Of a stretch of DNA of 64,000 nucleotides, positions 9,029 through 16,694 are shown piece after piece. The notes beneath the pieces are model-generated. The model saw nothing but the letters and a program-made list of their open reading frames with translations, did no database searches and was not told the origin of the DNA. Source of the DNA: an uncultured bacterium (GTDB taxonomy: Bacteria > Bacteroidota > Bacteroidia > Bacteroidales > Bacteroidaceae); assembly GCA_905216095.1 (NCBI GenBank), contig CAJMSQ010000002.1, forward strand, positions 1-64,000. The letters are read 5' to 3'. How positions within the stretch are numbered: the first letter of the stretch is position 1; each line of letters starts with the position of its first letter. The position numbers and the translations under genes were made by a program.

Positions 9029-9931
9029 TCACTTCACGGGAGTTACGTCGTAGCCGGCCTGCTTGAGCAGCGCCAGCAAGCCGCGTTCGCCGGGCAGGTG
9101 GGCGGCTCCGACAGCCAGGAAGGTAGGTTTGGCCTGCATGATGGCCGGCAGTTTTTCAGCCCAGGCGGCATTGCGGCCGTAGACGAGTGCCTCCTCCTCT
9201 TCGGGCGTGGCGTCGCAGCCCGTTCCTAACTTCATGTCCATCGCATCCTTGATGCCGTCGAGATTTTGGGCGAAGAAAGCTTTCGTTGTCAGGTCCATGA
9301 CCTGCTCGCCGAACGCTTTGTTGTCGATGGCGCACATGAGCGTCTCGACTTGCCGCTCGATGCTTTTGTCCAGGTACAGGACTTTTGTCTGGAACTCCAT
9401 GGTCTCGAGTCCGCCAACGGCCTTTCCCTTTTCGGCGGCCGCCTTCTGGAAGTAACTGTCAAAGAGGTTCTGCGGATCGAAGCCCGGTGTGTTCTTCATG
9501 CAATAGAGCATCTGGAACTGTGTCTCTATGGCGGCAGGCTTCATGTGGTTCATCTGTCCGGCCACCATGGGGTTGGTCATGTCCACGCCCATAAGTTCCT
9601 TCATGTAGGTGTTGAGACGATTCATCTGGTCTGCCGTGAGCAGTTTGTCGAGTTGCTGGCCTTCGGGCAGGAGCATGGCCTGTTGCATCTTCATGAGTGC
9701 GCCCATGTCCTGCATTTCCGCCATGTCGAGCTCGCCGTATACCTGTTCGCATTCGTCGAGTGCGGCTTTCAGCCCGGGAATGCTGTCCACGAAACTTACG
9801 GGTGCCACGTGGTAAGTACCGACCACGTAGGAAGGTTTTGCCAGGCCGTTGCCTGAGATTTTCCACAATAGTTGTGCCTGTACGCCTGTCGCGCATACAA
9901 GCAGGAAGAATAGGGTTAGGATTTTTTTCAT
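9029..9931 (-). CDS. TraB/GumN family protein
   Basis: Exported protein of 300 residues with an N-terminal signal peptide (about residues 1-19, ending VQAQ). It matches the TraB/GumN family: a GTYHVAP motif near residue 38 and a C-terminal FLAVGAAHLPGERGLL motif, where the conserved GxxH and G-H-L-P elements are seen. The family is thought to be related to Tiki-type proteases, but bacterial members have no firmly known role. The start is fixed by the signal peptide. The leader contains the CACCTATATATA word found before several genes here, and a TACCTTTG -7 box lies further upstream (9999-10006). Confidence 0.85.
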   Translation of the reverse strand: MKKILTLFFLLVCATGVQAQLLWKISGNGLAKPSYVVGTYHVAPVSFVDSIPGLKAALDECEQVYGELDMAEMQDMGALMKMQQAMLLPEGQQLDKLLTADQMNRLNTYMKELMGVDMTNPMVAGQMNHMKPAAIETQFQMLYCMKNTPGFDPQNLFDSYFQKAAAEKGKAVGGLETMEFQTKVLYLDKSIERQVETLMCAIDNKAFGEQVMDLTTKAFFAQNLDGIKDAMDMKLGTGCDATPEEEEALVYGRNAAWAEKLPAIMQAKPTFLAVGAAHLPGERGLLALLKQAGYDVTPVK

Positions 9932-9944
9932 GTCCGTGTTGTTG

Positions 9945-9958
9945 ATTATATATAGGTG
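9945..9958 (-). promoter_or_regulatory. CACCTATATATAAT leader motif upstream of the TraB/GumN gene
   Basis: The minus strand reads CACCTATATATAAT ending 13 bp before the ATG. Nearly the same word precedes the DUF59 gene (11178-11191), rsfS (21966-21979) and the 87-aa gene (27199-27212). Confidence 0.45.
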
Positions 9959-9998
9959 TATGATGCGTTATGCGCTGTCCGGCGCGTTTTTATCGGGG

Positions 9999-10006
9999 CA
10001 AAGGTA
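9999..10006 (-). promoter_or_regulatory. -7 box for the TraB/GumN gene
   Basis: TACCTTTG on the minus strand, about 68 bp before the ATG. No TTG at the ideal distance. Confidence 0.45.
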
Positions 10007-10066
10007 ATAAAAAATCGGGGGGTAAAAATTTCAGCCCTTTTATTTTTGAAACACCTGCCGTTCCGC

Positions 10067-10831
10067 TCAGAGCGAGGTCTCGCCTTCGACGAAGTCTTCC
10101 AGCAGCAGGTGCTCGCCATCATAGACTGCGTAGGTGAAACGGCTGATCCAGTCGCCCAGAATCAGCATCCGCGTGTCACGGGACAGCATCAGGTCCAAAT
10201 CAATGTGTCGGTGGCCGAAGATGAAATAGTTCACGTCGGGATGCGTCCGCATGTAGTCTTTCGCGAAAAGCACCAGCTCTTCCTTATCCTCGCCCATGTA
10301 GTCGGGTTCCCTGCCGTCGGGGCGTTTCAGCCGCGACCTGCGCGCCCATTCCAGCCCGAAAGCCATTCCCCAGCGCGGGTGGATGGAGGCGAACAGGCGC
10401 TGACACGTCTTGTTGTGGAACATGGCGCGCAGGAACTTGAACTTACGGTCCGTCGAGCCCAGTCCGTCGCCGTGCGCCAAGTAGAATACGTTGCCGTATA
10501 TCTCGACCACCGAGCTCCTGAGATGCAGGGTCATGCCGCATTCCCGCTCGAAGTAGTCGCCTACCCATAGGTCGTGGTTGCCCGTGAAGTAATGTACTTC
10601 GACGCCCATGTCGGTCAGTTCGCTGATTTTGCCCAGCAGTCGCGTGTAGCCCTTGGGTACGACGGTCTTGTACTCATGCCAGAAGTCGAACATGTCGCCC
10701 AGCAGATACACCGCCGCGGCCTTGTCCTTTATGGCATCGAGGAAATTGACCAGACGCCGCTCCTGCATCCGTCCGTGCGGTATGGCCAGACTGCCCAGGT
10801 GGGCATCCGAGAGGAAATATACGTTTTTCAT
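10067..10831 (-). CDS. lpxH: UDP-2,3-diacylglucosamine diphosphatase (LpxH-type)
   Basis: Fourth step of lipid A synthesis: hydrolyses UDP-2,3-diacylglucosamine to lipid X and UMP at the inner membrane face. The 254 residues are a calcineurin-like metallophosphoesterase with the full metal-binding set: DAHLG (residues 9-13), GDMFDFW (45-51), GNHD (84-87), HGDG and GHRH. An internal helical insertion (about residues 125-175) fits the LpxH cap. It is followed upstream, on the same strand, by the DUF59 gene with only 13 bp between them, so the two are probably co-transcribed. It could be a related YbbF-type enzyme, but LpxH is the best fit. Confidence 0.85.
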   Translation of the reverse strand: MKNVYFLSDAHLGSLAIPHGRMQERRLVNFLDAIKDKAAAVYLLGDMFDFWHEYKTVVPKGYTRLLGKISELTDMGVEVHYFTGNHDLWVGDYFERECGMTLHLRSSVVEIYGNVFYLAHGDGLGSTDRKFKFLRAMFHNKTCQRLFASIHPRWGMAFGLEWARRSRLKRPDGREPDYMGEDKEELVLFAKDYMRTHPDVNYFIFGHRHIDLDLMLSRDTRMLILGDWISRFTYAVYDGEHLLLEDFVEGETSL

Positions 10832-10844
10832 TCTTTCCTGTCCC

Positions 10845-11165
10845 TTACATAAAACCTAATTCCAGCTTGGCTTCGTCGCTCATCATGTCCTTGTCCCATT
10901 CCGGTTCGAAGACAAGGTTCACCTTGGCCTCCTTTATGCCGTCGATTCCGTCGAGTTTGAGCCGCACATCCTCCATGATGAAGTCTGCGGCGGGGCAGTT
11001 GGGCGCGGTGAGCGTCATGTCCACGTCGAGGGATGCGTCCTCGTGCAATTCGATGCGGTAGATCAGTCCGAGGTTGTATACATCTACGGGGATTTCCGGG
11101 TCGTAAACGGTCTTCAGTACCTCTACGATGCGTTCCTCCAACCTGAGTTTTTCTTCTTGTGTCAT
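10845..11165 (-). CDS. DUF59 / MIP18-family iron-sulfur assembly protein
   Basis: Small cytoplasmic protein of 106 residues, essentially a single DUF59 (MIP18/PaaD/SufT-like) domain. It has the signature YDPEIPVDVYNLGLIY (residues 21-36) and a conserved cysteine in TLTAPNCPAAD (Cys57). Family members take part in iron-sulfur cluster assembly or insertion. It lies 13 bp upstream of lpxH on the same strand. The leader carries the CACCTATATATA motif at 11178-11191, 12 bp before the ATG. Confidence 0.85.
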   Translation of the reverse strand: MTQEEKLRLEERIVEVLKTVYDPEIPVDVYNLGLIYRIELHEDASLDVDMTLTAPNCPAADFIMEDVRLKLDGIDGIKEAKVNLVFEPEWDKDMMSDEAKLELGFM

Positions 11166-11252
11166 GTTTTCTTTCTTATTATATATAGGTGTGCGCCCGT
11201 GCGGACGCCTTGTCCGTTTCTGTTCCGTGCGGCGGCCGTGTCCCGCCCCGCG

Positions 11253-12026
11253 CTAAAGTTTTCCTTCGTCGCTGTAACTGAAGAAAGAGCCGTCGGCCAG
11301 TACGATGTGGTCCACGAACCGGATTTCGACCGCCCCGGCCGCGGCGGCCATCCGCCGTGTCAGTTCGTCGTCCTGTCGGCTCGGGCGCGCGTTGCCCGAG
11401 GGGTGGTTGTGACAGAGTGCCATGGCCGTGGCGCGTGCCAGCAGGGCCTCGCGCAACACCAGGCGCACATCGACCGCCGTACCCGTGATGCCGCCGCGGC
11501 TGACACACCGTGAAGCGATGACGCGCAGCGCGTTGTTGAGCAGCAGCACGTGGCATTCTTCGTGCGGCAAGTCCTGCATCCGTGGCAGGAAGTACTCGTA
11601 GATGCGCCGGGAGTAGTCCATCTTCGGCCGGTCTCCGGCTTCGGCGGCCTGACGCCGCTTCCCGAGTTCGCAGGCCGCCAGGATGGTAATCGCTTTCGCG
11701 GCACCCACACCCTTGTACCTGCACAGGTCGTCGATGCTACGCTTGCCCAACGTGTTCAGGTTACGCCCGCAGTCGTCCAGCACGCGCCGCATCAGCGCCA
11801 CCGCGCTCTCGTCGGCCGACCCCGAGCCTATGAGAATGGCCAGCAGTTCGGCATCCGATAGCGCCTGCGCCCCGAGGGCGGCCAGTTTCTCGCGCGGCCG
11901 GTCGGCCTCGGCCCACTCGTTGATGGACAGGCGCGCCTTTCCCGCGTCGGCGGCCGGTGTTCCGGTGTCGCCGATGCGCCGCAGGATGCCGGCGGTGTCG
12001 CGGTCGGGTGCGTTTTGTCGGGACAT
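11253..12026 (-). CDS. radC: RadC family JAMM-domain protein
   Basis: 257-residue RadC/UPF0758 protein. It has an N-terminal helix-hairpin-helix region (around GVGAAKAITILAACELGKR) and a C-terminal JAMM/MPN metal-binding domain with HNHPSGNARPSRQD near residue 204, preceded by a conserved glutamate-containing segment. Despite the name, the family has no proven DNA repair role. The frame is open another 106 codons upstream, but that part overlaps the glycosyltransferase in another frame and is arginine/serine-rich noise. MSRQNAP at 12026 starts 13 bp after the glycosyltransferase stop codon, suggesting an operon. Confidence 0.88.
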   Translation of the reverse strand: MSRQNAPDRDTAGILRRIGDTGTPAADAGKARLSINEWAEADRPREKLAALGAQALSDAELLAILIGSGSADESAVALMRRVLDDCGRNLNTLGKRSIDDLCRYKGVGAAKAITILAACELGKRRQAAEAGDRPKMDYSRRIYEYFLPRMQDLPHEECHVLLLNNALRVIASRCVSRGGITGTAVDVRLVLREALLARATAMALCHNHPSGNARPSRQDDELTRRMAAAAGAVEIRFVDHIVLADGSFFSYSDEGKL

Positions 12027-12039
12027 GTCGGCGGTCGGG

Positions 12040-13053
12040 TTACTTGTAGAAATTCTTTCGGAAGGCATCGAACTCGCCGCGTCCCAGCACGCAGCGTTGC
12101 CACCACGCCCTGATGAATCCGCTGCCGTAGCCCGTGAGCTGCACGTAGGCGGCGGCCACGGCCAGCCACCCGACAAGCGGGTCTTTCTCCTTGACTCCGG
12201 CATCGACGCCGATGATGAAGGCGAACAGCAACAGGGGAGCGAGGCAGACGTACCAGTGCGGACAGCCCAGGACGGCGGCTGCGACGGTGAGCAGCAGGAG
12301 CAGCACGCAGCCGCAGGTGAATACGGCCGGCAACGTGTGGACAAGTTTCAGCGAGCCCGGATGCCGTTTCGTCAGGTTGATGCGTGCGATGCCCGAGTTG
12401 TGCACCTGCTTGAAGAACTTGCGCAGGTCGGTGCGCCGCTTGTGCCACACCCATGCGTCGGGAAAGAGCCTGCACGAATATCCGCCCTCGAAAATGCGCA
12501 TGGAGAAGTCGATGTCCTCGCCGAAGCGCATCTCAGAGAAGCCGCCCAGCGCGCGATAGACTTCGGTCCGCACGCCCATGTTGAACGACCGCGGGTGGAA
12601 TTTCTCCATCTGCTTTTTCCCGCCGCGGATGCCGCCCGTCGTGAAGAACGAGGTCATGGCATAGTTGATGGCTTTCTGCATCGGCGTGAAAGACTCGTGG
12701 GCACGGTCGGGTCCGCCGAAGGCGTCGCACGGTTTGCGCCGCAGTTCGGCGTCCACGGCCTCCATGTAGGTGTCGGGCAGCACCGCGTCCGAGTCAAGTA
12801 TGATGACATATTCGCCGCGCGCCTGCGCCACACCGTAGTTGCGGGACGGGCCGGGGCCGGAGTTCTCCTTCGGGAAATAGTGCACGTCCAGGCGGTCGGC
12901 GTAGCTGAGCACCACGTCGCGACACGGAACGGCGGAACCGTCCTCCACGACAATGACTTCGAAATCGCCCGACCGCTGACGGCAAAGGCTGCCCAGCAGT
13001 TCGTCGATTTCGTCCGGGCGGTTATAGACGGGGATGATAAGGCTGTACTTCAT
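12040..13053 (-). CDS. Family 2 glycosyltransferase, membrane associated
   Basis: A GT-A fold glycosyltransferase of 337 residues. The N-terminus SLIIPVYNRPDEI is the nucleotide-sugar binding strand, and ILDSDAVLPD near residue 84 contains the DxD metal motif. FGEDIDFSMR (acceptor site ED) follows near residue 175. The C-terminal 90 residues hold two or three hydrophobic helices, so the enzyme is probably anchored in the inner membrane with its active site in the cytoplasm. The start MKYSL at 13053 is supported by the family; the longer frame has no homologous N-terminus. The donor and acceptor sugars are unknown. radC follows 13 bp later. Confidence 0.88.
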   Translation of the reverse strand: MKYSLIIPVYNRPDEIDELLGSLCRQRSGDFEVIVVEDGSAVPCRDVVLSYADRLDVHYFPKENSGPGPSRNYGVAQARGEYVIILDSDAVLPDTYMEAVDAELRRKPCDAFGGPDRAHESFTPMQKAINYAMTSFFTTGGIRGGKKQMEKFHPRSFNMGVRTEVYRALGGFSEMRFGEDIDFSMRIFEGGYSCRLFPDAWVWHKRRTDLRKFFKQVHNSGIARINLTKRHPGSLKLVHTLPAVFTCGCVLLLLLTVAAAVLGCPHWYVCLAPLLLFAFIIGVDAGVKEKDPLVGWLAVAAAYVQLTGYGSGFIRAWWQRCVLGRGEFDAFRKNFYK

Positions 13054-13170
13054 AGCCGCGAATATACGAAAAAAAAACAGGACAGCCGGAAAAGCGCGGA
13101 CTTTACTTCCGAAAACCTGCACCGGGGCTGCCCGGGCCTGTCCCGCCGGGCGCGTTTTTCTGCGTCGCCG

Positions 13171-13451
13171 GCGATTTTAACATTTCTTGCTTTTCGTCGA
13201 AAAATGTTGTATCTTTGTGGTACAGAAAATAGGGAAGGCGGTCCGTGACCGTCTTTTTTCGTATAAATAAGCCCGTTATGAGGCGATTTACATGCACATG
13301 TAGAAAAAATTAGAAGCCACCTGCGCAAAAATACATGCCTTCTATTTTGAACCGGAAGCCTTCCGTGCGCAAAAAGATGCCTTCCGCGTGTCCGTATCCC
13401 TGTTTTGTTTACATTTATTTACGTAACGGGAGTTAAAAATGTTAATGTCGG
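13171..13451 (+). repeat. Intergenic element copy B (281 bp, subfamily 2)
   Basis: Starts GCGATTTTAACATTT and ends GTTAATGTCGG; the ends are an imperfect inverted repeat (12 of 15). It contains TTG-N20-TATCTTTG (13187-13217) and a GGCGGTC...GACCGTC hairpin plus T6. The middle differs from subfamily 1 (ACATGCACATGTAG, then GAAGCCTTCC repeats). It is the same length as copy D. It lies between the glycosyltransferase promoter side and yaaA; the rest of the 490-bp gap shows nothing. Confidence 0.85.
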
Positions 13452-13542
13452 GTGGTGTGGAATGCCGCTTTTTTGTGACGGGGCGGGATGTCTTCCGAAG
13501 CGGGACGGTGGGCGGCGTGCGCGGCCCGGCGTGCGTTTCCGG

Positions 13543-14277
13543 TTACTTCAGTTCCATCGTGACCGGCGCGTCGATGTCGGGTTCGAACAGGCGGAGTTCC
13601 TCCACGGAGACCGGGCGGTTTTTCAGTATGAAGCGTGTCATTTGTCCGCGGCACATCTTGGCGTGGACGACCACGGAGCGCAGCCGACCTTCCTGCATGG
13701 TCCGGAACTCCGGTGTCACCACCTGTGTCTCCCTGCATACGCGCCGCCAGTCGAAAAGCCGCTTCATCTCGGCGCTGGCCAGGTTCACGAGTATGCCGTC
13801 GTCGGCCTTAACGGCACGTATGAGCAGGTCGGTGAGCCGCGGTTGCCAATGTTCGAAGCGCGAAGGGCCGTCCTCGTCGGGCAGACGCACGTTGCCCTCG
13901 AGCCGGTACGGGCGGATGCCGTCGAGCGGCCGCAGCAGGCCGTAGAGGAACGAGGTGATGAAGAGATGCCGTTGGGCGTATGCGAAATCCTCGTCCGTGA
14001 AGTCTTCCGGCCGGATGTACTTGAACACGATGCCCGTATAGGCCTGCAGCGCGGGAAGCGCGGGTTGCGTCGTGTCGAAAAAGTGCCCGTAGCGCAGGAC
14101 ATTCTCTGCCGCGATGCGGGCCGGCACGTGCAGGACCGTCTGCAGCTCTTCGGCATCGAAAGTCTGCAACCGGCGCACGGTATGTGCGGCATCGTCGGCA
14201 AAGGCCGGCGTGGTGGCGGCCCGTGGCGCCGTGGTTGAGTCCGCCATGGTCTTGGCGCATGAAATCAGAATCTGCAT
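13543..14277 (-). CDS. yaaA: YaaA family peroxide stress protein
   Basis: 244-residue cytoplasmic protein of the YaaA/UPF0246 (DUF328) family. In E. coli it lowers unincorporated intracellular iron during hydrogen peroxide stress. Family features seen are the N-terminal MQILISCAKTM start, a conserved YTGIVFKY segment near residue 80, LRPLDGIRPYRLE near 118, NLASAEMKRLF near 165 and VVVHAKMCRGQMTRF near 198. It lies 27 bp downstream of the ABC-F gene on the same strand and is probably co-transcribed. The start at 14277 matches the family start. Confidence 0.88.
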   Translation of the reverse strand: MQILISCAKTMADSTTAPRAATTPAFADDAAHTVRRLQTFDAEELQTVLHVPARIAAENVLRYGHFFDTTQPALPALQAYTGIVFKYIRPEDFTDEDFAYAQRHLFITSFLYGLLRPLDGIRPYRLEGNVRLPDEDGPSRFEHWQPRLTDLLIRAVKADDGILVNLASAEMKRLFDWRRVCRETQVVTPEFRTMQEGRLRSVVVHAKMCRGQMTRFILKNRPVSVEELRLFEPDIDAPVTMELK

Positions 14278-14304
14278 GGTTGTTTGCGGGAGGCTTCCCG
14301 CCGG

Positions 14305-15936
14305 TTATTTCTCGAGTTCCTGTAATTCTTCCATCTTCTTGGCGGCCAGGAAGTCGTAGATGCCGCACAGGTGCTCGCGCACCCGTCCGCCGCCGAACTC
14401 ATATACTTTGGTGACCAGGCCGTCCAGGAAGTCGCGGTCGTGGCTCACGCAAATCAGTGTGCCGTCGAAGTCCTGCAGGGCCTGTTTCAGTATGTCCTTG
14501 GTCTTGAGGTCGAGGTGATTGGTCGGCTCGTCAAGAATGAGAAGGTTCACGGGTTCGAGCAGTAACTTCATCAAAGCGAGCCGTGTGCGCTCGCCGCCTG
14601 ACAGTACCTTGACCTTCTTGGTGCTTGCCTCGCCGCCGAACATGAACGCCCCCAGCAGGTCGCGTATCTTGTTGCGGATGTCGCCTTTCGCCACGTCGTC
14701 TATCGTCTGGAAAACCGTGAGGTTCTCGTCGAGCAACGAGGCCTGGTTCTGCGCGAAATAGCCTATCTGCACGTTGTGTCCGAGCGTAAGCGTTCCTTCG
14801 TGCCCGAGCTGTCCCATGATGCACTTCACCAGTGTGGACTTTCCCTCGCCGTTGCGGCCCACGAAAGCCACCTTGTCGCCGCGCTCTATGGTGAGGCTCA
14901 CGCCCGAGAATATCCTTTTGTCGCCGAAGGCCTTGCCCACGCCGTCCATCACGACGGGATATTGTCCCGAGCGCGGCGAGGGCGGGAACTTGAGGCGCAG
15001 TGCGCTGGTGTCCTCTTCGTCCACTTCGATGAGTTCCAGCTTTTCGAGCATCTTGACGCGGCTCTGCACCTGGAACGTCTTGGAATAGGTGCCCTTGAAG
15101 CGTTCGATGAAGTCCTTCGTCTCCTGTATCATCTTCTGTTGCTCTTCCCATTGTTTCAGTTGCTGCTGCCGTCGCTCGGCCCGCAGGGACAGGTATTGCG
15201 AGTAGTTCACCTTGTAGTCGTAGATGCGGCCCATCGTCACCTCGATGGTGCGTGTGGTGATGTTGTCCACGAATTTGCGGTCGTGGCTGATGACGACGAC
15301 CGCCTTGCCTGCGGTGATGAGGAAGTCTTCGAGCCATCCTATCGACGCGATGTCCAGGTGGTTGGTCGGTTCGTCGAGCAAAAGCACGTCGGGCTTGCGG
15401 AGCAGCATTTTTGCCAGTTCGATGCGCATGCGCCATCCGCCCGAAAACTCGCTGGTCTGCCGATTGAAGTCCTTGCGCTCGAAGCCCAGTCCGAGCAACG
15501 TCTTTTCCACGTCCTCCTCGAAGTGGGTCATGTCGATGGCATAGAACTTCTCGCTCTTCGTCGCCACTTGTTCGATGAGCGACATGTATTCGTCGCTTTC
15601 GTAGTCGGTGCGTTCGGCCAGCTGACGGTTGAGTTCCTCGATTTCGGCCTCCATCTCGTGCAGATGGGCAAAGGCCTGCGAGGCCTCTTCAAAGACCGTG
15701 CGTCCGTCTTCGGTCATCAAGTGCTGCGGCAGGTAGGCGATGACCGTGTCTTTCGGGGCGGAAATGCTGCCGCGCGTAGGCTGTCGCACGCCGGCCAGTA
15801 TCTTGAGCAGTGTGCTCTTGCCTGCTCCGTTCTTGCCCATGAGGGCTATGCGGTCTTTTTCGTTGATGACGAAGGAAATGTCACTGAATAAAGTGGTGCC
15901 GCCGAACTCGACGGTCAGTCCATCTGCTGATACCAT
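14305..15936 (-). CDS. ABC-F family ATPase
   Basis: Soluble protein of 543 residues with two ABC domains in one chain and no membrane part. Domain 1 has Walker A GKNGAGKST (about residues 34-42), signature FSGGWRMR and Walker B LLLDEPTNHLD. A charged linker (about 230-310) follows. Domain 2 has GRNGEGKST, SGGERTR and LILDEPTNHLD. ABC-F proteins act on ribosomes as translation factors or antibiotic-resistance factors; this one resembles the housekeeping Uup/YbiT-like group more than known resistance proteins, but I cannot place it exactly. The start MVSADGL at 15936 is preferred over the open frame reaching 16083, because a canonical promoter lies at 15975-16005. Confidence 0.92.
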   Translation of the reverse strand: MVSADGLTVEFGGTTLFSDISFVINEKDRIALMGKNGAGKSTLLKILAGVRQPTRGSISAPKDTVIAYLPQHLMTEDGRTVFEEASQAFAHLHEMEAEIEELNRQLAERTDYESDEYMSLIEQVATKSEKFYAIDMTHFEEDVEKTLLGLGFERKDFNRQTSEFSGGWRMRIELAKMLLRKPDVLLLDEPTNHLDIASIGWLEDFLITAGKAVVVISHDRKFVDNITTRTIEVTMGRIYDYKVNYSQYLSLRAERRQQQLKQWEEQQKMIQETKDFIERFKGTYSKTFQVQSRVKMLEKLELIEVDEEDTSALRLKFPPSPRSGQYPVVMDGVGKAFGDKRIFSGVSLTIERGDKVAFVGRNGEGKSTLVKCIMGQLGHEGTLTLGHNVQIGYFAQNQASLLDENLTVFQTIDDVAKGDIRNKIRDLLGAFMFGGEASTKKVKVLSGGERTRLALMKLLLEPVNLLILDEPTNHLDLKTKDILKQALQDFDGTLICVSHDRDFLDGLVTKVYEFGGGRVREHLCGIYDFLAAKKMEELQELEK

Positions 15937-15974
15937 AAATATATAGACTGGGATTGTTTTTCGTTTGTCGGCTG

Positions 15975-16005
15975 CAAAATTAACATAACGCGGGACTATG
16001 GCCAA
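15975..16005 (-). promoter_or_regulatory. Promoter of the ABC-F / yaaA operon
   Basis: TTG (16003-16005), 20 bp, TAATTTTG (15975-15982) on the minus strand: a perfect Bacteroidetes -33/-7 arrangement, about 38 bp before the ABC-F start codon. Confidence 0.75.
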
Positions 16006-16180
16006 GCGAATGCCCGGATTTTCGGCCTTTGCCGGCATGTACATGCTTCTTTCATCGGCCGCCGGCCTCGTTCCACAGGCCAATGCGTTTCTGTGTGCCG
16101 CCTTGTTGTTTCAGAAAGGGTGTCCCATCGGCTTTCCATAGTTTTGATCCTAAATAAAAGTTAAGAAATAATTATTTTAT

Positions 16181-16221
16181 AGTACTTTGTTTTGCATAGT
16201 ACTAAATAAAACCTACTTTTG
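16181..16221 (+). promoter_or_regulatory. padR-pspC promoter with candidate operator
   Basis: TTG (16192-16194), 19 bp, TACTTTTG (16214-16221). Two AGTACT palindromes (16181-16186 and 16198-16203) flank and overlap the -33 element, a likely binding site for the PadR protein encoded next. The rest of 15937-16286 (350 bp) holds the divergent ABC-F promoter and nothing else evident. Confidence 0.6.
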
Positions 16222-16286
16222 CGGCATGAAGTCGTGCATACGGCCGTTGTGCGGCTTCGGAGAACCGTAATAAAAAGAAGTGAGAC

Positions 16287-16631
16287 ATGAATGTGGACAA
16301 CGCAAAGTCGCAAATGCGGAAGGGGATGCTGGAATACTGCGTCCTACTCCTGTTGCGCAAGGAGGCGAGCTATGCCAACGACATCATTACCCGGCTGAAA
16401 GAGGCTGAATTGATAGTGGTGGAAGGCACGCTCTATCCGTTGCTGACGCGCTTGAAGAAGGATGGGCTGCTCAGCTACGAGTGGCGTGAAAGTACTCTGG
16501 GACCTCCGCGCAAGTATTACGCGCTGACGGAGGACGGAGAGCTTTTTCTGACGGGCCTGGATACGGCCTGGAACGAGTTGGCCCGTACCGTCGGCCTGCT
16601 CAAGGCGGAGAGCCCGCGCACATTACCATGA
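16287..16631 (+). CDS. PadR family transcriptional regulator
   Basis: 114-residue DNA-binding protein of the PadR family. The winged helix covers residues 10-85, with typical features: KGMLEYCVLLLL, YANDIITRLKEAELIVVEGTLYPLLTRLKKDGLL, and the wing GPPRKYYALTEDG. It lacks the long C-terminal helices of the larger PadR type, so it belongs to the short PadR-s2 class. It is followed by a PspC-domain gene after 63 bp; this pair is common in Bacteroidales. It probably represses its own operon through the AGTACT sites in the promoter. Confidence 0.9.
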   Translation: MNVDNAKSQMRKGMLEYCVLLLLRKEASYANDIITRLKEAELIVVEGTLYPLLTRLKKDGLLSYEWRESTLGPPRKYYALTEDGELFLTGLDTAWNELARTVGLLKAESPRTLP

Positions 16632-16694
16632 AGTGAGGCCTGTGTGCCGGCCGGTGTCGCACGGATGCCGGTTGATTGAAAAAAACATCAGACA

